A DNA stretch of 34,460 nucleotides from Candidatus Altarchaeota archaeon (GTDB lineage Archaea; Altiarchaeota; Altiarchaeia; IMC4; QMZM01). Of the stretch, positions 9,640-19,328 are shown piece by piece. The stretch lies in assembly GCA_030609775.1 (NCBI GenBank), contig JAUWTD010000008.1, positions 1 to 34,460 on the forward strand, in the 5' to 3' direction. The notes below the pieces were generated by a model. That model ran no database searches. It was not told where the DNA came from and saw only the letters and a program-made list of their open reading frames with translations. A program made the translations under genes and the position numbers. How positions within the stretch are numbered: position 1 is the first letter of the stretch; each line of letters starts with the position of its first letter.

Positions 9640-10540
9640 CTTTTTCCCATGCCGGAAGATTCGTCTGACACCCCCACCCTCCAACGATAAAGGACGCGGT
9701 GGCGTTCCCTATCTTCACAGCATCATAGGTGTCAAATCCTCTGATGTGCGCTGCAATGAATCCTGCATTAAATGCATCACCTGCACCTGCTGCATTAACA
9801 ACATCTGTTTTAAATGCGGGAACATTTATTTCAGCGCCCTTTGAATAGATGCCGCAGCCCATGCCCCCTTTCGTAATCAGGAAGATTGAGGGGCCAAGAC
9901 TAAAATTTAGCCTGAACCCTATATCCTTTAGGTGCTGCAATTCATGGTGATTCAGAACAAGGACATCTGTGTTCTTTATTATCTTGTAGAATATCTCTGG
10001 TATGGTCCTGAACTTGAAGACACCGTAGCCTGGATTATAAACTAGGAACATACGCTTGCAATGCCTTGCGACCTTCCTCTGAAGCTCAAGGTAGGTTCTT
10101 GCCATATATATGCATTTAGTGTTCTCAAGATCCTCTTTACTTAGACCAAGATCTTTTCTGAAATCTAATTCCTCTAGTTTTTCAGTGACGCCTTTATAGA
10201 AGAAGCTGATCTGGTTTTCATTATCCTTAAAGAATATGGATTTTGTTGTATCCCCAAAGATACCCTTCAGGTAAAGTTTTATCCCGAGATTCTCCATATA
10301 CTTCCTATAATCCTCTGCATCGGTTCCTATAACACTAACCAAACCCGTTTCAAGCCCAAGTGCATTAGCAACAACTGCAGTGTTTGCACCCATCCCCCCG
10401 TAGAATTGCATCGCTCCGATAACATCAGAAGCATTATTGATCTTGGGGATCTGATCTACTTCATAAAAATAATCTATTGCAGTATCACCAAAAACAAGGA
10501 GATCTATTTTATCTGGATTCATATATCTAGGTTGATTCAT
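9614..10540 (-). CDS. PfkB/ribokinase-family carbohydrate kinase
   Basis: MDLLVFGD-type N-terminus, GGMGANTAVVANALG, and C-terminal VVNAAGAGDAFNAGFIA signature. Confidence 0.85.
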   Translation of the reverse strand: MNQPRYMNPDKIDLLVFGDTAIDYFYEVDQIPKINNASDVIGAMQFYGGMGANTAVVANALGLETGLVSVIGTDAEDYRKYMENLGIKLYLKGIFGDTTKSIFFKDNENQISFFYKGVTEKLEELDFRKDLGLSKEDLENTKCIYMARTYLELQRKVARHCKRMFLVYNPGYGVFKFRTIPEIFYKIIKNTDVLVLNHHELQHLKDIGFRLNFSLGPSIFLITKGGMGCGIYSKGAEINVPAFKTDVVNAAGAGDAFNAGFIAAHIRGFDTYDAVKIGNATASFIVGGWGCQTNLPAWEKVMERYKRI

Positions 10541-10567
10541 ATATCTAATTAGAATTATGATAAATTA

Positions 10568-11263
10568 ATGCGTAAAAAAATGAGGGTAGTTATATCAATC
10601 GGCGGATCAATACTTGTCCCGGATGAAGTGGACATAATATATGCAAGACACCTTGCTGAACTGGTGAACGATATCTCAGATAGCTGCCAGATTTCAATCG
10701 TAACCGGGGGCGGGAGATTAGCCAGAAAATATATTGGACACGCAAGAGATTCCGGTGCATCAGAGATATTCTGCGACCTCATAGGGATCAATGCAACAAG
10801 ATTGAATGCACGGCTTTTATCTGCCGTGATCGGAGAAAAGGCAACACGTGAGCCTCCGAGAGACTTCATAGGTGCGTTAAAGGCACTTGATTCGGGAAAA
10901 ATAGTTGTGATGGGTGGAACCCATCCAGCGCACTCAACGGATGCAGTCTCGGCCTTACTTGCAGAATACATAACAGCAGATGTACTGATTAATGCAACTA
11001 ACGTAGACGGCATATACGACAAGGACCCTGAAAAACACACTGATGCAATAATGTATGAAAAACTTTCTTCTGAAAAGCTTGTAGACATGATTAAGTCTTA
11101 TTCTGCCGGCGCAGGACAATACGAGTTAGTGGATATCCTAGCGGTTAAGATAATACAGAGATCCAACCTAAAGACGATTTTTCTCAATGGAAGAAATCTT
11201 GAGAACCTGAGGAACGCAATAGAAGGAAAGGAATTCACCGGAACCTTAATTGAGAACGGATAG
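10568..11263 (+). CDS. pyrH: Uridylate kinase, archaeal type
   Basis: MRVVISIGGSILVPDEVD...VTGGGRLARKYI...NATNVDGIYDKDP amino-acid-kinase fold. Confidence 0.88.
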   Translation: MRKKMRVVISIGGSILVPDEVDIIYARHLAELVNDISDSCQISIVTGGGRLARKYIGHARDSGASEIFCDLIGINATRLNARLLSAVIGEKATREPPRDFIGALKALDSGKIVVMGGTHPAHSTDAVSALLAEYITADVLINATNVDGIYDKDPEKHTDAIMYEKLSSEKLVDMIKSYSAGAGQYELVDILAVKIIQRSNLKTIFLNGRNLENLRNAIEGKEFTGTLIENG

Positions 11264-11270
11264 GCCTTAA

Positions 11271-12185
11271 TCAGACATAATCCAACCAATTATCATATCC
11301 TGCGGTTTTCCCTTTCACTATACTAAAGAATTTATCTTGTATACCCCTTGTTATGGGGCCGGGTTTACCTATTATCATGCCATCTATCTGCCTTATCGGT
11401 GTTATCTCTGCAGCGGTTCCGCTGAAGAATGCCTCATCTGCGTTATAGAGCATATCTCTTGTGATGTCTGTTTCATTCACACTATAACCCAACTCACCCG
11501 ATATCTTAATTACTGCATCTCTTGTTATCCCTTGGAGAATACTTGCGTGTGCGGGAGGAGTGAATAATTTCGAATCCTTGACTATGAATATGTTCTCTCC
11601 TGGGCCTTCTGAGATAAACCCCCTGAAGTCGAGCATTACTGCTTCATCATAACCTGAATCCAATGCATCCAATTTTGCCAGAATAGAGTTTATGTACTGT
11701 CCAGTAGCCTTCGCACCCGAGGGCAGTGTGTTAGGTGCGATCCTCTGAAAGGAGGATATCTTTGCTTTAATCCCGTTCTTTAAGCCTTCTTCTCCAAGAT
11801 ATGTTCCCCAAGGCCAGATAGCAATTGCGGTATCAACAACAGCATTCAATGGATTCAACCCCATCTCACCGTAGCCTCTATATGCGATCGGGCGAATGTA
11901 ACCCTCCTCTAGCTTATTTGCCTTTATGAGCTCTTTTGTCGCCTTACACAACTCATCCACTGAATACGGAATATTCATCCGATAGATCCTTGCCGACTCA
12001 TGGAGACGCTGCATGTGCTCCTTTAATCTAAAGACTGCCGGACCTTCTCTTGTATTATAACACCTTATCCCCTCAAAAACACCTGATCCATAATGTAAAC
12101 CGTGAGTTAATAAATGAATCTTGGCATCATCCCAGTTAATAAGCTCCCCATTCATCCATATTTTTTCGACTTTCTGTATCGGCAT
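11271..12185 (-). CDS. ilvE: Branched-chain amino acid aminotransferase
   Basis: WMNGELINWDDAKIHLLTHGLHYGSGVFEGIRCY...GPGENIFIV...EAFFSGTAAEITPI class IV aminotransferase motifs. Confidence 0.92.
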   Translation of the reverse strand: MPIQKVEKIWMNGELINWDDAKIHLLTHGLHYGSGVFEGIRCYNTREGPAVFRLKEHMQRLHESARIYRMNIPYSVDELCKATKELIKANKLEEGYIRPIAYRGYGEMGLNPLNAVVDTAIAIWPWGTYLGEEGLKNGIKAKISSFQRIAPNTLPSGAKATGQYINSILAKLDALDSGYDEAVMLDFRGFISEGPGENIFIVKDSKLFTPPAHASILQGITRDAVIKISGELGYSVNETDITRDMLYNADEAFFSGTAAEITPIRQIDGMIIGKPGPITRGIQDKFFSIVKGKTAGYDNWLDYV

Positions 12186-12228
12186 TTTAATCTATTCCCT
12201 CAATTATTTAGATTCCAAAAATAAGATA

Positions 12229-13239
12229 CTACCTGAATACTATCTCCTCATCATCTTTTAATACCCTGACACCTGGTTCTTCTGTAACATAACCTATCTT
12301 GCTTATCTTCCATTCAGATCCGTGCTTGCTTATGATTTCATCAGCGGATACCTTATCTACAATAACACAGAATCCGATTCCCATATTGAATGTCTTATAC
12401 ATCTCTTTATCGGAGATGTTACCCATCTCCTGGATCTTCCCGAATATCATCTTGGGCTTAGGTAAATTATCTAAACAGAATCCTAAGTCCGTTAACCTAA
12501 GGAGATTCTTAACCCCCCCGCCGGTAATATGTGCAAGCCCATGGATGTCATAGTCTCTTATAAGCTCCATAACCTCTTTTACATAGATCCTTGTTGGTGT
12601 AAGAAGATCAATCCACATGTTTCTTGGAAGGACTTTTCTTGCGAGAGTCAGACCATTAGAGTGTATACCTGAGCTCTTAAAGCCGAGGACAACATCCCCT
12701 GCATGTATCCTATCCCCTGTTATCTTCCTTTCTTTTCTTACAACTCCGATACCGGTTCCCACAAGATCAAAGCCGTTCTCTCCTATACCTATTATGATCT
12801 CAGGCAAGGTTGCAGTTTCTCCTCCAATAACTGCGATTTCTGCTTGCATGGCACCTTCATATATACCTAAAGCTATGTCTTTTATAATGTCCGGGTTCAC
12901 CATCTTCACTGCAAGATAATCAACCATTGCAATAGGCTCTGCTCCAATACAGATGAGATCATTCACGTTCATAGCAACAAGATCTATTCCAACTGTATCA
13001 TATTTGCCTAGTTCCTGTGCTATAAGAATCTTTGAACCGACACCGTCAGTGCACATTGCAAGCGCGAAATCACCTAAATCAATTACATTTGCAAAGGATC
13101 CTATATCACCCATCACCTCTCCTATCTTCCCTTTACGGAATTTGAATGTTTTTTGTAGGATCTTTTTTATACCTTTTATCGCCAAATCCTCTCTTTCAAT
13201 ATTCACCCCAGCCTTTGAATATGTCATCTTTTCAGGCAT
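12229..13239 (-). CDS. purM: Phosphoribosylformylglycinamidine cyclo-ligase
   Basis: MTYSKAGVNIEREDLAI...CTDGVGSKILIAQELGKYDTVGIDLVAMNVNDLICIGAEPI. Confidence 0.92.
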   Translation of the reverse strand: MPEKMTYSKAGVNIEREDLAIKGIKKILQKTFKFRKGKIGEVMGDIGSFANVIDLGDFALAMCTDGVGSKILIAQELGKYDTVGIDLVAMNVNDLICIGAEPIAMVDYLAVKMVNPDIIKDIALGIYEGAMQAEIAVIGGETATLPEIIIGIGENGFDLVGTGIGVVRKERKITGDRIHAGDVVLGFKSSGIHSNGLTLARKVLPRNMWIDLLTPTRIYVKEVMELIRDYDIHGLAHITGGGVKNLLRLTDLGFCLDNLPKPKMIFGKIQEMGNISDKEMYKTFNMGIGFCVIVDKVSADEIISKHGSEWKISKIGYVTEEPGVRVLKDDEEIVFR

Positions 13240-13249
13240 TTTATTTTAT

Positions 13250-13885
13250 TCACTCCTTTATTTCATCACGTTCATGTTCCCTAGCTACGATATGCGCTGG
13301 AATCTTTTTGTATTTCCCTATACAACTTATCAAGGTCTCCTGGAAAAGATAGGCCATCGTTTCAAACTCTCCTCCCCCATAGAAGAGCGGTTCATTCATG
13401 GATTCAGGAGCCAGTTGAGCCTCGAGATAATCCCATCCCTTCTTTTTCTCAAGCCCCCCCGGGAGCAGAATCACAAGATCAGAATACTTAGTTAAGGTGC
13501 TCTTAGCGTACGATGATATTGCAACAACATAGGCGTTGTCTTCTTTAGCCCTCTTGGCTACATTAACTACTTCAGCGGTCTCACCCGAACCAGAAAACAA
13601 TATCGCAAGATCCCCTCCCTTAATCCTCTCCTTTACAACATCACCTACAAACCAGATATTATACCCAAAGTGCTTAAGCCTGAGGGCGAGGCTTATTGCG
13701 GAGTTAGCTGTCCTGCCTTTGCCGTAGAGATGTATCGCACGACTTCCCTCAATAAACTCATAGAATCTATTTAGTTCGTCTGCCTGACCCTCAAAAAATG
13801 AGGGATATTTTTCCAGATATTTTGAAAGCATCCTAGACTGCTCTAAGACAACTTTCGAAAATTCCTTTTTTTTATTGGATTTCAT
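13250..13885 (-). CDS. SIS-domain protein, probable 6-phospho-3-hexuloisomerase (PHI)-like
   Basis: IHLYGKGRTANSAISLALRLKHFGYNIWFVGD...LAILFSGSGETAEVVNVAKRAKE SIS motifs; length suits PHI. Confidence 0.65.
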   Translation of the reverse strand: MKSNKKKEFSKVVLEQSRMLSKYLEKYPSFFEGQADELNRFYEFIEGSRAIHLYGKGRTANSAISLALRLKHFGYNIWFVGDVVKERIKGGDLAILFSGSGETAEVVNVAKRAKEDNAYVVAISSYAKSTLTKYSDLVILLPGGLEKKKGWDYLEAQLAPESMNEPLFYGGGEFETMAYLFQETLISCIGKYKKIPAHIVAREHERDEIKE

Positions 13886-13904
13886 TTTAGCTAAAAAAAC
13901 AGGG

Positions 13905-14663
13905 TTATGTTAAATTCCCCTTTAAATTAAAAAACTGTTTCGCGTTCTCTGTTGTAACCTCTTCGACAATGCACTCATCAACACCCTTTATCTTTGCTAT
14001 CATGTCCCGGGATGATAATATGTTCACTGGCTCATTTCTTGTCCTAGGCTGAGGCGATAGATACGGGGCATCCGTTTCAAGGACGATACACTCCAAGGGC
14101 AATTCTTTTACCATCCTCTGCTTCTTCTTTGAGTAAACAACAGAGGTTGGAACCGATATCAGACAACCAAAGGATGACGCGTTCTTGGCCTGCCCGACGC
14201 TGCCAGAGAAACAATGCAATAATGCACCGATTTCATCATCCTGCAATATCTGAATTATGTCCTCTTCTGCATCCCTTGAATGTATTACCAACGGAAGATT
14301 TAATTCAATAGATAATTCCCTGAACAATCCAAGGTTCTTATGCTCCTTCTTTCTCATCACATCATCCTTGACCCAATAGTAATCGAGCCCGACCTCGCCA
14401 ATACCTATGATCTCTTTTCTATGCTTCCTTATCAATTCAATAGTCTTATCTATGACTCCTTGATCAAATTCCTGCGGAGAAAGCCCAAGGGTTGCAAATA
14501 CATTATCATATCCTCTCGACAGCCTGAGGGTCCGTTCTATGCTCTCAGGGCCGAGACCAGAGTTTACTATAAAGACACCTGCCTCATATGCACGTTCAAT
14601 AACCTTCTCTCTGTCAGGATCAAACTGCGGAAGATCCAGATGAGAATGCACGTCAAACAACAT
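13905..14663 (-). CDS. tatD: TatD-family metal-dependent hydrolase
   Basis: MLFDVHSHLDLPQFD...GIGEVGLDYYW...LPLVIHSRDAEEDI...LHCFSGS...LETDAPYLSPQPRTRNEP. Confidence 0.9.
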   Translation of the reverse strand: MLFDVHSHLDLPQFDPDREKVIERAYEAGVFIVNSGLGPESIERTLRLSRGYDNVFATLGLSPQEFDQGVIDKTIELIRKHRKEIIGIGEVGLDYYWVKDDVMRKKEHKNLGLFRELSIELNLPLVIHSRDAEEDIIQILQDDEIGALLHCFSGSVGQAKNASSFGCLISVPTSVVYSKKKQRMVKELPLECIVLETDAPYLSPQPRTRNEPVNILSSRDMIAKIKGVDECIVEEVTTENAKQFFNLKGNLT

Positions 14664-14718
14664 TTTAATCCAGTACCCTCCCCTATTTTACCTGCTCTGC
14701 CAAAACTGAAAGACAGGG

Positions 14719-15243
14719 TCAATCATTTCCCCCTCCTATAAATTTATTTAAACCTTCCCCCCCTTTCTTCTCTATAAATTTATTTAGGTCCTCTATATGA
14801 AAGTAGTCTTTGAATTTGGATGTTACTGTGAGGATTCTTGTCCTACCCTCCTTTTTACCTTCAACCAAATTCCTCTGGCGCAGAAATTTTATATACGCAT
14901 ACGATTTATTACCCCTTTGTTTAACAATATCTGACTGTTTCACCGGCTGATCATAGGCGATCAACGCCAATGTTTTCAATATCGGGGCAGGCATGTCAGT
15001 TTCCGGGACGAGATGAATTATTCTGTTCTCCAGATCAGGTTTCACATGCATCAGATATCCATCATCAGTTTTCTTGATAACAAGCCCCGAATCCCTTTTT
15101 TCATACTCTCCGGACAACTCCTCAACAAACCTGCGGATAAGACCCATACTCCCCGATCTACACGTCCTCGCAAGATCCTCCACACTCAAAGGCTTCCCTG
15201 ATGCAAACAACGCGGCCTCAATTAATGGCTTCACTTCATCCAT
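14719..15243 (-). CDS. scpB: Segregation and condensation protein B
   Basis: IEAALFASGKPLSVEDLA...LKTLALIAYDQPVKQSDIVKQRGNKSYAYIKFLRQRNLVEGKKEGRTRILTVTSKFKDYF. Confidence 0.85.
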   Translation of the reverse strand: MDEVKPLIEAALFASGKPLSVEDLARTCRSGSMGLIRRFVEELSGEYEKRDSGLVIKKTDDGYLMHVKPDLENRIIHLVPETDMPAPILKTLALIAYDQPVKQSDIVKQRGNKSYAYIKFLRQRNLVEGKKEGRTRILTVTSKFKDYFHIEDLNKFIEKKGGEGLNKFIGGGND

Positions 15244-15278
15244 TGCTCTTTTTTTTCTGTATTGGTTCTATGTCTACC

Positions 15279-16850
15279 TCACTTAACCTCATGTTCTTTC
15301 TCCTCAATGATATCCTCAATAATTTTTTCTTCTTTAGATACACTGGTCTCCTCATCTTTTGATCTATTCTTTTTCTTTTTTTTCATCACGAAAACAAAAA
15401 CGATCACAGCCAACAAGACAAAAACCACCACACCTACTGCAAAAACACCTAAAATGATTGTTAACCAAGAAATACCTGATTCATCATCTATCTCTGGCAT
15501 GGTTGAGGTTGTTTTGATTGTTGTGGTTGTGGCCCCTGTTTCCGGCGGACTATAAACTGTTGTTGTAGTGGTTTCGGGCATAGGTGTTGTTGTTATAGTT
15601 GGAACTGTTGTTGGGGTTTCTTGAATTCTGGTGCTCTTCAATATTATGAGTTCACCTGACTTATGTCCATGATCCAGCCTTGCACCCTCCCAACCATAAC
15701 CTGCAATAATCTCTGCTTTACCGTCGTTGTCAAGATCAGATATCTGCATAGACAAAGTGCTTACGTCTTTTCCGAGGCTCCATTCACCCTTTATCGTACC
15801 GTCCCGTCCAATAACCTTTATCATATTGTTTGTGCCGACAACCATATCCTCATATCCGCCACCTGCCAGATCCGCAGACTGGATTATACGCGCAGAACCA
15901 TTTATATTCGTCTTATCTTTTAGATTCCCGTGTGAGTCAAGAAAATACAGGTAGGGGTTGGAGCCGAATAATACTTCAGGTTTACCATCATCATCAATAT
16001 CTGAGATGTGAACGGATCTTACTAGCTTATCTGTCAAATAACTCCACACCAAGTCCCCCTTATAATCAAGGGCAACTACTCCCTCTTTGTATGTTGCAAC
16101 AACAATCTCCTGCATGCCGTCGCCGTCTAGGTCTGCTATGCTTATCGTGTCCTCTGATGCCTGATATATGCTTTCATATATCGGATGATTCCAGATAACC
16201 GAACCATTGCTGTCAAGGACATACACCCCAGCCGAGTTAAGATACTTATTGGTTAATGCAACAACCTCCATAGAGCCATCGTTATCCACATCAACAGCCT
16301 TCACGAAATAGACTGGATTATCAAGGGAGGCTACCCACTTTATGTCATCTTCTCCATCTATTACAACTACACGATTTCCACCGTTCCCGATTATAATCTC
16401 ATCTAAACCATCCCCGTCCATATCCAAGATATCAAGCGAGAGAACAAGACCTCCTGCCTTTTCCTCACTCCACCTGAAGAAACCTTCATTACTGAGAACA
16501 AAGAGATAATCATCCCGTGAATATGCAGCGACAACGAGATCATTTTTACCGTCGTTATCCAGGTTGCTCACACCCACATCCATGATCTTGTTTTTATCCT
16601 CACCCTTTTGAAGATGAGACCATGCAGGCGTCCACTGCCTCCTACAATCCCTGTAAGTGAAATCCATAAGCTGACCATTATCTGATCCAGCAAATATTTC
16701 CTTTACTCCGTCACCAAACAAGTCTCCCGCATAAACGAAGGTTATATGGGAACCTTCCCTCTGATATATACATTCCTGCTCAAGATAATCTGCACAAACA
16801 AAATTCATCAAAGATACTAAAACCAAAAAAACAAGCATAGATTTCTTCAT
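15279..16850 (-). CDS. FG-GAP/VCBS-type beta-propeller surface protein with Thr-rich linker and C-terminal TM anchor
   Basis: N-terminal signal-like sequence; DxDxDG motifs (NLDNDGKND, DMDGDGLDE, DVDNDGSME, DLDGDGMQE, DIDDDGKPE, DLDNDGKAE); TTTTT-rich linker; TM near the C-terminus. Confidence 0.8.
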   Translation of the reverse strand: MKKSMLVFLVLVSLMNFVCADYLEQECIYQREGSHITFVYAGDLFGDGVKEIFAGSDNGQLMDFTYRDCRRQWTPAWSHLQKGEDKNKIMDVGVSNLDNDGKNDLVVAAYSRDDYLFVLSNEGFFRWSEEKAGGLVLSLDILDMDGDGLDEIIIGNGGNRVVVIDGEDDIKWVASLDNPVYFVKAVDVDNDGSMEVVALTNKYLNSAGVYVLDSNGSVIWNHPIYESIYQASEDTISIADLDGDGMQEIVVATYKEGVVALDYKGDLVWSYLTDKLVRSVHISDIDDDGKPEVLFGSNPYLYFLDSHGNLKDKTNINGSARIIQSADLAGGGYEDMVVGTNNMIKVIGRDGTIKGEWSLGKDVSTLSMQISDLDNDGKAEIIAGYGWEGARLDHGHKSGELIILKSTRIQETPTTVPTITTTPMPETTTTTVYSPPETGATTTTIKTTSTMPEIDDESGISWLTIILGVFAVGVVVFVLLAVIVFVFVMKKKKKNRSKDEETSVSKEEKIIEDIIEEKEHEVK

Positions 16851-16884
16851 CTGACATCACCGTTACTAATTAGGTTCCGGTTGA

Positions 16885-17478
16885 TTAAATAGCAGAAAAA
16901 CAGCACCTTAAGACATAGAGTTCCTCAAAAAAGAGTTTCTTGTTTGCTACAATCTCCGGCTCCAGATTATGTTCTCTAAGTAGTGCACAAACATTGTTTA
17001 TTCCATTAACTGAGGAAATGAGGAGCATGATTATCCCTCCCTGATTCAAGTATGCAGGAGCATCAGCGACAAATCTTCTAATGGTCTGCATACCCCCGCA
17101 GCCACCTGACCAAGCCTTCTCCAAAAGACCATTCTCCTCAACCGGAAGATAGGGTGGATTAAATATTATGCAATCAAATCGTTCATCTCCTCTTATGTTA
17201 CTGAAGAGATCACTTACCCTAAATCTGACATTATCTATCCTATTAACACAGGCATTCTCTTTTGCAAGCTCTACAGCATTTAGGTTAACATCAACACCTA
17301 AAACATGCTTTGCTTTCTCTGCAGCCACAAGAGCTAACAAACCCGTTCCGGTACCCATATCCAAGACAACACCCCCTACAGAAACACCAAGATTTTCCGC
17401 TAAGAGAAACGAGTCCTCTGCAGGCTTATAAACCTCCGGATGAGTTTTTAGTTTAATAGAAGTTTCTACATTTCCCAT
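16885..17478 (-). CDS. HemK2/Mtq2-like SAM-dependent methyltransferase
   Basis: VYKPAEDSFLLAENL, VLDMGTGTGLLAL, and catalytic-type NPPYLP motif. Confidence 0.85.
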   Translation of the reverse strand: MGNVETSIKLKTHPEVYKPAEDSFLLAENLGVSVGGVVLDMGTGTGLLALVAAEKAKHVLGVDVNLNAVELAKENACVNRIDNVRFRVSDLFSNIRGDERFDCIIFNPPYLPVEENGLLEKAWSGGCGGMQTIRRFVADAPAYLNQGGIIMLLISSVNGINNVCALLREHNLEPEIVANKKLFFEELYVLRCCFSAI

Positions 17479-17517
17479 ATTTATTCACAAAATAGGTTAT
17501 ATCTATCCTATTATACT

Positions 17518-18042
17518 TTGAAGATGAAATATTCTGTTGCATTATCTGGATCCTACAACGGCAGGCACATAGAAGATCTATTCAAGGATCTGCCAATGGA
17601 GGGCATATTGCACATGTCTCTTGTTGGAAGAGAAATAACAATGCAGGTGAAAAGCGAAAAACTGGATGCAGTCAAAAAAAGACTCTCAGAGCTTGGGATA
17701 AGCAACATCGCCGTCATGGAGTGGATAAAGGCCGGGATGACCCTATCTGATCCCGGATTGGGATTCGACAAAAACAAGATACTAAAAGTCTCCCTAATAC
17801 CTACGGTCAAAGGCGAAGGAATCAAGCAACTTGCATTCATATCGGATTTTGAAATAGAAAAGAAAATCAGAGAAGACCTAAGCAAACAGATTGATAACAT
17901 ACTTGACAATGCAGGCGTTACCGATGTCCTATACATCGTCCAGATACTAGCGAAGGCAGATAGTGAGGAATACACCTCATCCGCATCAATAGCAACACTG
18001 AATGCACTCTTTGACTCAGGGGGTATAGTAGATTTAGACTAA
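17518..18042 (+). CDS. Conserved-looking hypothetical protein of unknown function
   Basis: ORF of 174 aa (TTG start at 17518, or ATG at 17524); no family recognised. Confidence 0.6.
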   Translation: MKMKYSVALSGSYNGRHIEDLFKDLPMEGILHMSLVGREITMQVKSEKLDAVKKRLSELGISNIAVMEWIKAGMTLSDPGLGFDKNKILKVSLIPTVKGEGIKQLAFISDFEIEKKIREDLSKQIDNILDNAGVTDVLYIVQILAKADSEEYTSSASIATLNALFDSGGIVDLD

Positions 18043-18123
18043 CCTATTCTACATGCATCCTGTTCAAATCTATTATAGTAGATTTAGACTAACTTATTCT
18101 ACATGCACCCGGTTCAAATCTAT
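18024..18123. repeat. 50-bp tandem duplication (two copies, three mismatches) spanning the 3' ends of two convergent genes
   Basis: tatagtagatttagactaacYtattctacatgcaYccKgttcaaatctat at 18024-18073 and 18074-18123. Confidence 0.95.
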
Positions 18124-19275
18124 GTCGCCACCTATCTGGTTTATGAACAATCGGGTTGATCTCTCAACGTCTTTAGATTGTGTTATGAACCTACCCACTA
18201 TTATGATATCTGCACCCTCTTTCAAGGCCAACGGAGCCGTGTTTGGGTTTATCCCGCCAGCGACTGCAACATAGATGTTCGGAAACCCTTTCTTGATCTC
18301 CTTTATCTTATCAAATCTCAGCTCTTGAGTCTTCTCCGAGTCAACACACCTATGCAGGATAACGATATCAGGTACGTCCCTAAGAGACTTCAGCTTCTTT
18401 ACCGGATCGTCGACATTCATCATATCAATGATTGCATAGATTCCAAGCCTCTTAGCCTCATAAATAAACTTGTCGATTACCTCCGGCGTCGCAAGACCCG
18501 AAGCAACCACTGCATCTGCTCCATCATCAAAGGCCATATCCACCTCAACTTGGCCCACATCTAATGTCTTAAGGTCTGCGATCACAAAGGCATTATTTGA
18601 AGCAGACTTGAGCTGCCCGATAACCTCTGTTCCATATTTTTTAATCAAGGGAGTCCCTGCTTCAAGAATGATCTTATCACTGTGCGGCAGTTCACTAATA
18701 ACCCTTTTAATCATCTCAATGTTCGGAGCATCCAACGCGATTTGCAGGTAAGGGGCATTCCATTTAGGCAATCTCGGCACCTTGAAACCCATTACCGGAT
18801 GTACCGCTCTATCCTTATCAAACATTATCTTATCCAATGACGGATAATCCAACATAGCCCTCTTCAATGCAAGCTTTGTCGCCCCGTAATTATACTGATA
18901 TATCCTCCTATAATCCTTTGCCTCGGGGTGAATGAACACCGAACAGATAATAACCAAATCCTCGATCTGATCCTTTGGTATAATCCCTTCCTCAACTGAG
19001 TCTGCAATAGCTTTCCCGACCGCGGCCTGAGCCGGACCAAAGATCTTTTCAGCGTCCTTCATATCATCTACTGTGACCTTGGGAACTACAAGGGTGTATG
19101 GTTTAGTTGGAAGATTCGGCCTAATAACTGAGAGAACCGGGGTATGTCCCGCAGACAACTGCGTCAAACCATTTGCGAATGCTTCCCCGACACGACCTTC
19201 TTTGTCGCCTATTATCAGATCAATGTGAGCTACTTCATTATCTTTTCCAACTAATGCTTCTCCTATCTTATACAT
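18094..19275 (-). CDS. fae-hps: Bifunctional formaldehyde-activating enzyme / 3-hexulose-6-phosphate synthase
   Basis: N-terminal [37 protein letters not shown]...[13 protein letters not shown] (Fae), C-terminal [13 protein letters not shown]...[12 protein letters not shown]...[29 protein letters not shown] (HPS). Confidence 0.93.
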   Translation of the reverse strand: MYKIGEALVGKDNEVAHIDLIIGDKEGRVGEAFANGLTQLSAGHTPVLSVIRPNLPTKPYTLVVPKVTVDDMKDAEKIFGPAQAAVGKAIADSVEEGIIPKDQIEDLVIICSVFIHPEAKDYRRIYQYNYGATKLALKRAMLDYPSLDKIMFDKDRAVHPVMGFKVPRLPKWNAPYLQIALDAPNIEMIKRVISELPHSDKIILEAGTPLIKKYGTEVIGQLKSASNNAFVIADLKTLDVGQVEVDMAFDDGADAVVASGLATPEVIDKFIYEAKRLGIYAIIDMMNVDDPVKKLKSLRDVPDIVILHRCVDSEKTQELRFDKIKEIKKGFPNIYVAVAGGINPNTAPLALKEGADIIIVGRFITQSKDVERSTRLFINQIGGDIDLNRVHVE

Positions 19276-19328
19276 TTTCTCTCATTTATGGTTAGATTAT
19301 ATTTTGGGCACTGGAGTATAAAACGCGC

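Noticed and set aside
10516-10547. 14-bp direct repeat gattcatatatcta at the PfkB start as a regulatory site
   Set aside because: Short and AT-rich; it simply yields two in-frame candidate ATG codons (10540 and 10522), so it was treated as start-codon ambiguity
10555-11088. Minus-strand ORF over pyrH
   Set aside because: Overlaps the well-supported UMP kinase; low-complexity shadow composition
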